From Primulina eburnea (lineage: Eukaryota; Streptophyta; Magnoliopsida; Lamiales; Gesneriaceae): a stretch of 64,000 nucleotides of DNA. The notes under the pieces were generated by a model, which saw nothing but the letters and a program-made list of their open reading frames with translations, was not told the origin of the DNA and did no database searches. Every line of letters starts with the position of its first letter. Position 1 is the stretch's first letter. The position numbers and the translations under genes are program-made. The stretch covers positions 8,204,601 to 8,268,600 of the forward strand of contig NC_133116.1 in NCBI RefSeq assembly GCF_022965805.1, in the 5' to 3' direction. This document shows positions 57,554 to 64,000 of this stretch, piece by piece.

Positions 57554-60500
57554 TGTAACGCACCGAAAATTTAAAGTTCACGTAAACCTCATGCGCGCAA
57601 TTATTTGCTTTTGTATTTTAATTAATTGATGGGATTGCGTTAATTAATTATGATGTGCATAATTGCATGTTTAAAATTATATTTTCTACATGATTGCATT
57701 AAAATGTATTTTTTTAAAGGATATTCAAGTTGCGATCGAGGAACGGGGACGAGGGCAGAAAATTGTAAAATGATTTTATTAAATATTTGTTTTTAATTAT
57801 TTAAAGGGCGGTCGATGCTTTTTAATAATTTTTGAAAATATAGGATTTTGAGGTGATTTTATACGTCGGGACGTATATTTTATCGGTATTGGATTTTTAA
57901 ATAAAATTCGAGCTTTCGGGCATCCCGGCTAATAAATTCACATTTTTATTTAAAAGAAAACTTTGTTTTTATTTTATTTAAAATCTAGTTAATTTAAATA
58001 GGCTTTAATTTATGGCTTAATAGGCCTAAGCCTATTTAGATAATTAATTTAGTATATAATATACAAAAAAAACTCATAAACCTATTCTAGTTTAAAAATA
58101 TCAATCGGCCACCTTGTTTGTCTTTTTAAAAAACTCTCCCACTCTCTCAAGACACACACCCACACACGGCACTTCAATTATTTCTGGAAAGGGAAAGCAG
58201 CAGCCGTGAGGGGAGGTTTTCTCGTGAAGTGCAAAGCCCCGTCGTTCATCCGTTCTTCGTCGTCGTCGATTATCCGAGCGTTAATAACGCAAAGGCACCC
58301 TCTAATCTCCTTTTCTCATCCATTATATCATATAATCCTTTTAAATACTAGATGCATGAAAATTGATTAAAAGTTTTATAAGTTTTCGGTTTTATGCATT
58401 GTGGAGGTTGAACCCATGATTTTGAATCTCATAACTTGTTTCATACATGAAAGGGGCTACCATGATGTTAGGCTATGATCTAGAGTTGTTTTTACATGAG
58501 TCTAAGGAGTTATAGAACTACACAACACGCCACAAACAATCCTAGAGACAAGTCGGGACCGTATCGGAACGTATTGATCTTGGGGTTCGGTTTTAGGGAA
58601 CATCGATGCATAGGCTGGCTTGGGTCACTGCTGGGTTTCGATTAGGGGCTGGGAAGGAGTCCTAGCCATGCTAGGACTCGAGATCTAGGGCTGGGGAGGA
58701 GTCCTAGAAGGCTAGGACTCCACCCGAGAAATAAGGAACTCACGCGCAGGGTTCAGGGTGATCGGCCGAGAATTTCAGGGGGGTGGCTCGTTAAGGGGCT
58801 GGCTAGGTGGTCTGGGTGACGGCTTGGGATAGTCCAGAGAGGGGTAGCAAGGTTAAGGGCTCGGGGTATCTCGAGCCAGAACCATGCGAGGAAACACACG
58901 CACGCACACAGGGAGGGGAAAGCATGCAGCTGTGCTCGCGTGAGGTTGCTGTCATGGGCAGTGCTTCGGGCGCGAGTTCAAGGACTGGGGCTGGCCTGGG
59001 CTGGGTCGGGGTGTGGTCCAGGGAGGGTTAGGTTCGTAAGGGGGCGAGTGGTTCACAGCTAGTTGAGTCCTAGTCCAATTAGGAGTTCTAGAGGTGCTAG
59101 GAAGACACACTCAAAACATGCAGATTTTGGGCCAAGTTCTAGGAGGTTTTTGAGCGGGCCAGGGCCGGGTTTTTGGGCTGGGCTTGTACAGTAAGGTGCC
59201 TAGGTAGGTTAGCTAGGTTTTGGCTCGAAGTGGCTCGGGCGTGGCTCGAGTAAATCGAGAGATGGCTCGGCGGGTTCACTAGGGTGTCAATATTACGAAA
59301 ATTAAAGATCAAAAAAATGATCCAAGGGTCCACGGGGGCGGCTCACGACTTGGAAGGGTAGAATAAATCATAAAAAGGTTATGTTTAAAATTTGGGGTCA
59401 AAATAACGAGTTTTAGATTTATTCGGAATTTAATCGCCGCACGAAACGCTAATTAACGAGTTAATTGAAAAGTCTAGTTTTATGCTTCATAAAATCATGA
59501 AAAATTAGATTTAAGCTTAATTAATTATTATAAGTCTAAGTTTTTAATTTGGGAATTTTATATGAAAGTTTGGTTTAATTCGGGATTAAAACGCATTAAT
59601 ACGTCACATTTAAAGATAAATTTAAAAGTCATCGAATTAAGCTAAATAAAAATATGAGAAAATTCTTGTAGGCTTAAATAATTATTTGGGACATGTTAGA
59701 GTCGTGAAATCAAGAAAAAGTCGAAAACGTAAAATGTCGAGTCCAGGGGTAAAACGGTCTTTTTACACCGGGAAATTAGTAAAGGTCATGGCAGTGCCCG
59801 AAATGCTGTTTTTATTGAAATATGATTATTTTGAAATGTTTATGAATGGTTCATGATTAATTGATGGTTTTTTTAAATGTCTAAAGGATTTTTATGAATT
59901 AAGAAGACATTTAAAAGACATGTTGCATGCTTGGTTTCAAAATGAAAAATGTTATGTTATGCATGATTTTTATAAAGTGATGTGAATGAAAAATGTTGAA
60001 TGATGTGAATGGATTGTGACTAACACGATGATATGTTGGAGATATCGTGAGGGTTATGGTCCCAGTGGGAGCCCGACGATCGTATTTCCTCGGACACGGA
60101 CATGTATATGTATATGATGATATGATATTACGTAAGGCCAGGGCCCAGTTGACCGGTGAGAGTGTTGCTGGTGTCCCCCGCCGCCCAGTACTGTGGTTAC
60201 ATGTAGATGGATCCATCGCCTAACACGTATATGAAAGTCACAATCAACGATCTGAATTCAACAAACACGAACATGAACATGAATACGAATATGAATATGG
60301 ATACGAATATGGACATGAATATGAATATGTTTAAGTGATATGTTTATGCCTTTTGAAAATGTTTTTATGCATCATGAAAATGTTTACGAAAACGTTTATG
60401 TTTAAAGTTTATGCATCTTCATGAAAACGATATTTTAAGTACAAGTACTTTTCACCGTTATATGTTAACTGTATTATGTATTACTCGTTATAAAGATTAT

Positions 60501-60935
60501 GGTGTGTTGAGTCTTTAGACTCACTAGGTGTGATGGATGTAGGTGGTTCTGAGGGAGGACTTGACGGGTGATACTACTGGACTGAAGGTGCACACAACCC
60601 GAGGACCAGCGCTTCTACTTTTCCGCATTTACGATTATGACTTATGAATTATGTTAAAGATTTTTAAGATTATTTACTTAAGCTTTTTGAGAGATTTTTG
60701 AGAGGTTTAGTATGGGCTTTACTTTTCAAATTATTGCTTTTTAAGTTTGGTAAAACGTTTGACGATTTCTGGTTTGACTTTTCCCTTTCAATTTTCAAAT
60801 ACTAGTTGGATGATTTACTTTAAAATGGTGCAAGATTATTTTATTTGCATGTGCATGCAATGACCGAAAATGTGAGAGATTTTTTTTAAAAAAAAAAAAT
60901 TCTAGTACTTTTAAAGCAATAAGAGATGAGGACGT
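57554..60935 (+). repeat. RLG-3 3' LTR (3382 bp)
   Basis: About 99.7% identical to 53002-56386 by eye. The final TTCA is missing at the junction with RLC-5. Confidence 0.92.
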
Positions 60936-63264
60936 AATGATCTTTGTAATTTCACAGAATAACATTCCCTGGGTTTTGAACTTTGTGCTTCAGGCATCTT
61001 AAATCCTTCAGGGATTTTCATATATATATTACTATCAAGTGATCCACATAAGTAAGCTGTAACAACATCCATAAGACGCATTTCTAAATTTTCAGATACC
61101 GCCAAGCTAATCAAATACCGAAACGTAATTGCATCCATCACAGGAGAATACGTTTCTTCATAATCAATTCCAGGCCTTTGAGAAAAACCCTGTGCAACAA
61201 GTCGAGCTTTATATCTTACTATTTCATTTTTCTCATTTCGCTTTCGAATAAAAACCCATTTGTATCCAACAGGTTTTACACCTTCAGGTGTAAGGACTAT
61301 AGGTCCAAAAACATTACGTTTATTTAGCGAATCCAATTCAACCTGGATGGCTTCTTTCCATTTTATCCAGTCCTGTCGATTTTTACATTCACCAAAAGAT
61401 TTTGGTTCATGATCTTCATTATCATTTATGATGTCGATTGCCACATTATAAGAAAATATATCATCAATTTCATCTATATCTTTTTGGTTCCATATTTTTC
61501 CAGTATTAATGTAATTGATAGAGATTTCATGATTCTCGTCAGTTTGTGGTTCTGACAGAACATTTTCATCATCATGTGTTTCTTCAGGAACAACATTCTC
61601 TATTTTGTGATCATCATGTTTCTCTATGAATTTTCTTTTTCGAGGATTTTTATCCTTGGAATCGACTGGCCTTCCACGCTTCAGGCGTTTAATGACATCA
61701 TGAGTATCTTCCATTTGTTTCTTTGGAATTTCAATTCGAGCAGGGGCATTTGCAGCATGTATATATGATTTAGTTACCCCTTTTGTGTCTGCAAATGCAT
61801 CTGGTATTTGATTTGCTATTCTTTGCAAGTGTACAATTTGTTGTACATCTTTTTCACATTGTTTTGTTCTTGGATCCAGATGTAATAATGATGATACATA
61901 CCATGTAATTTCTTTTTCGGTATGTTTTTGTTCTCCCCCTAACATTGGGAAGATTTCCTCATTAAAATGACAATCAGCAAAACGTGCTGTGAACACATCT
62001 CCTGTTTGAGGTTCAAGATATCGAATGATTGATGGACTATCATAACCGATATAAATTCCAACCTTTCTTTTAGGTCCCATTTTCTTTCGTTGTGGTGGTG
62101 CAATAGGCACATACACCATACATCCAAAAATTCTCAGATGAGAAATGTCTGGTTCTTTACCAAATGCAAGCTGCAATGGGGAGTATTTATGATATGGACT
62201 TGGTCTGATGCGAATTAATGAAGCAGCGTGTAAAATTGCATGTCCCCATATAGAAATAGGGAGCTTTGTTTTCATAATCATTGGTCTAGCAATCATTTGC
62301 AGACGTTTAATCAATGATTCAGCCAATCCATTCTGTGTATGTACATGAGCAACAGGATGCTCAACAATGATTCCCATAGACATACAATAATCATTGAAAG
62401 TCTGGGAAGTAAATTCACCAGCATTATCAAGTCTAATTTTCTTGATTGTATAATCGGGAAATTGATTCCTCAATTTTATTATTTGAGCAAGTAATCTTGC
62501 AAATGCAACATTTCGAGTTGACAATAAACATACATGTGACCATCTGCTGGAGGCATCAATCAATACCATAAAGTATCTGAATGGTCCACATGGTGGATGG
62601 ATTGGTCCACAAATATCACCCTGAATACGTTCAAGAAACATTGGTGATTCAGTTTGGATTTTGACTGTTGATGGTCTTATAATAAGTTTTCCAAGAGAAC
62701 ATGCTTTACATTGAAACTTATTATTCTGAAAGATCTTCTGGTCTTTCATTGGATGACCATGTGTATTTTCTATAATTCTTCGCATCATTGTTGAACCAGG
62801 ATGTCCCAATCGATCATGCCAATTGGTTAATATCGAGGAATTATCAACTACCATGTTTGATTCAATGGGACTTATATGTGTATAATGCAATCCAGTAGGG
62901 AGCATTGATAGTTTTTCAATCACATATTTCTTTCCTGATTTATATGTGATAAGACACATATATTTCTCATTCCCTTCATTCATTGTTTGAGTATCATACC
63001 CATGGGAATATATATCATTAAAACTCAACAAATTTCTTTTCGATTGTGGTGAATATAAAGCATCATTGATCAAAAATTTTGTACCATTAGGTAACAAAAT
63101 TGTGCTTTACCACATCCTTTAATCAAGTCTACAGGACCTGATATTGTGTTCACCGTTGTTTTTGTTGGTTTTAGTTCCAAGAAATATCTTTTATCTCGGA
63201 GGATAGTGTGCGTTGTACCACTATCGGGTATGCAAACTTCAGCTTTGCTCATAGCATTTTCCAT
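60936..63264 (-). pseudogene. RLC-5 pol, protease to mid-RT
   Basis: Protease starts at 63264 (MENAMSKAEVCIPDSGTTHT). A 1-bp loss in a T run near 63100 interrupts it. The frame from 63097 (728 codons) then continues through integrase (NWHDRLGHPGSTMM, CKACSLGK, LIDASSRW, LDNAGEFTS, HTQNGLAES) and RT (GYKWVFIRKRNEKNE, ARLVAQGFSQR, MDVVTAYLCGSL) until RLG-3 cuts it after KLQRSL. Apart from these it is open, and it is the better reference for the family than RLC-2. Confidence 0.92.
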
Positions 63265-63391
63265 ATTTGAACTTCAAAAAAATATGCAATAAAATAAAAT
63301 TACTGACAATACATATATAAATATAACACATATCATAATTGTACAATAAAACATTATTATATGAATACATGAAAAACAAATTATTGTACAT
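63265..63391 (-). other. RLC-5 spacer between gag and pol frames
   Basis: AT-rich, related to the RLC-2 spacer 25445-25570. It separates the gag stop (63392) from the first pol ATG. Confidence 0.7.
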
Positions 63392-63988
63392 TTATATTCT
63401 ACCACTATATTTTTCATTTTCAGAAAAATCATTGAGAAAATCTGCAGCATCAAAATTGTTCATTTCTATCCCACCAACATGTTGATCATTTCCAGAGAAA
63501 TCATTCATAAAATCACCAGCATCAAGATGAGTTGAATCACTCAAACGGTCACTGCGTTCAGTGAAGTTTGTCTCCTTTTCTTTCCCCTTTAATGATTCTT
63601 TATAAAGTTTACAAAGGTGCTCAGGGGCTCGACAAACTTTGGACCAATGTCCTGGAGTACCACATCTGTAACAAGAACTTTCATATCTTTTTGAGTGATT
63701 CTCATTAACACTTGTATTCTCATGATGTCTTTTCTGTGGATGGTTTGGGACGCTCTTTTGAGATGAGTTATAACTATCTCTATTATTTTCAAAACCACGG
63801 CCGCGTCCACGACCACGACCAATTCCACGTCCACGTCCACGTCCACGTCCACGACCTCGACCTCGACCTCGACCAAAACCTTGTCTTTGAAATTGATTTT
63901 GGTTTCCAGGTATAAATTCATTTTTACTTACAGCATTTACTTCTGGAAATGCTGTTGATCCAGTGGGTCGGGACTGATGATTTCTCAT
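63392..63988 (-). CDS. RLC-5 gag, C-terminal part (continues beyond window)
   Basis: A minus-strand frame that can start at 63988 (MRNHQSRPTGS), but by comparison with RLC-2 this Met is internal and gag continues off the window. It has an Arg-Gly repeat tract, the CCHC knuckle CYRCGTPGHWSKVC and an acidic tail (DAGDFMNDFSGNDQ and a related second repeat DAADFLNDFSENE), ending at 63392. The RG tract is in frame here, unlike in RLC-2. Confidence 0.85.
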   Translation of the reverse strand: MRNHQSRPTGSTAFPEVNAVSKNEFIPGNQNQFQRQGFGRGRGRGRGRGRGRGRGIGRGRGRGRGFENNRDSYNSSQKSVPNHPQKRHHENTSVNENHSKRYESSCYRCGTPGHWSKVCRAPEHLCKLYKESLKGKEKETNFTERSDRLSDSTHLDAGDFMNDFSGNDQHVGGIEMNNFDAADFLNDFSENEKYSGRI

Positions 63989-64000
63989 TAATAGCTCGTT

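Larger units (their letters stand above)
53002..60935 (+). mobile_element. RLG-3: young non-autonomous Ty3-type element with 3.4-kb LTRs
   Basis: LTRs are 53002-56386 (3385 bp) and 57554-60935 (3382 bp), both starting TGTAACGCACCGAAAATTTA. A tRNA-iMet-type primer site (TTGGTATCAGAGC) follows the first LTR, and a purine tract AAGGGGGGGAGA precedes the second. The 1167-bp interior has no gag or pol. Just before the purine tract, AATTTCGTGGACGAAATTC resembles the last codons of chromovirus pol. I count about 11 LTR differences, ten of them transitions. Plus-strand orientation, inside RLC-5 RT. The right LTR stops at GAGGACGT, lacking the last TTCA, and no target duplication is seen. This is a LARD-like derivative of a chromovirus. 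Confidence 0.9.
51427..64000 (-). mobile_element. RLC-5: copia element of the RLC-2 family, runs off the window
   Basis: 3' LTR at 51427-51701, then RNase H and RT (51866-53001), the RLG-3 insertion (53002-60935), the remainder of RT, integrase and protease (60936-63264), a spacer and gag (63392 to beyond 63988). The 5' LTR is outside the window. The family relation to RLC-2 is shown by near-identical proteins, LTR ends and gag-pol spacer. It is less decayed than RLC-2, with two visible frameshifts besides the insertion. Confidence 0.92.

Noticed and set aside
53002..60935. Reading frames of 64, 74 and 101 codons present twice (for example 54255-54479 and 58807-59031)
   Set aside because: The duplication is explained by the two LTRs. 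The frames show no domains and are shared only because the LTRs are almost identical.

Overview
This is a stretch of plant nuclear DNA, almost certainly from a eudicot. It holds one recognisable host gene with GT-AG introns and plant-type LTR retrotransposons of both the Ty1/copia and Ty3/gypsy orders. Dispersed copies of a GAGACGGTCTC palindromic repeat made me think of an asterid, perhaps Lamiales, but that is a weak inference. I see no bacterial, organellar or CRISPR features.

Layout. (1) 1-7.2 kb: AT-rich DNA with short inverted-repeat elements, a possible LTR remnant with a GC-rich hairpin, and a decayed Ty3 gag-pol (about 3.1-5.3 kb). (2) 7230-12053: RLC-1, a complete but broken copia element on the minus strand, with 208-bp LTRs and a 5-bp target duplication. 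(3) 12554-29520: RLC-2, a copia element on the plus strand split by two later insertions. RLG-1 is a young Athila-like Ty3 element (12829-20145, minus) inside its 5' LTR, with an open 1767-codon gag-pol. RLG-2 is a gene-less Ty3-type element with a 2.1-kb LTR (21360-24789) inside its gag. (4) 29.5-34.1 kb: the only host gene, a five-exon GARP transcription factor of the HHO/NIGT1 family (31305-33189, plus). (5) 34.1-37.5 kb: two decayed Ty3 elements. (6) 37.9-51.4 kb: a second, broken copy of the HHO locus. It is split by RLC-3 (39173-50808, minus, Sirevirus-like), which is itself split by RLC-4 (42920-47979, minus, a very young Tork/Tnt1-like element). (7) 51427 to the window end: RLC-5, same family as RLC-2 but inverted, split in its reverse transcriptase by RLG-3 (53002-60935), a non-autonomous Ty3-type element with two nearly identical 3.4-kb LTRs.

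Insertion order can be read from nesting and from LTR divergence counted by eye: RLC-1 and RLC-2 are older (about 2.5-3%), RLC-3 is intermediate (about 0.7%), and RLG-3 (about 0.3%), RLC-4 (1 mismatch in 506) and RLG-1 (no mismatch in the 385 bp that can be compared) are recent. Target-site duplications support RLC-1 (ATATA), RLG-1 (ACAAC), RLG-2 (TATTC), RLC-3 (AAACG) and RLC-4 (CTTAC).

The observations most worth following are: a roughly 38-nt bipartite palindrome repeated about 12 times through RLC-3, in coding and non-coding parts and in different reading frames; arrays of GC-rich palindromes or hairpins in the LTRs of several different Ty3 families; and the dismembered second copy of the HHO locus, whose missing exons may lie just beyond the right edge of the window. 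I found no clearly new multi-gene system.
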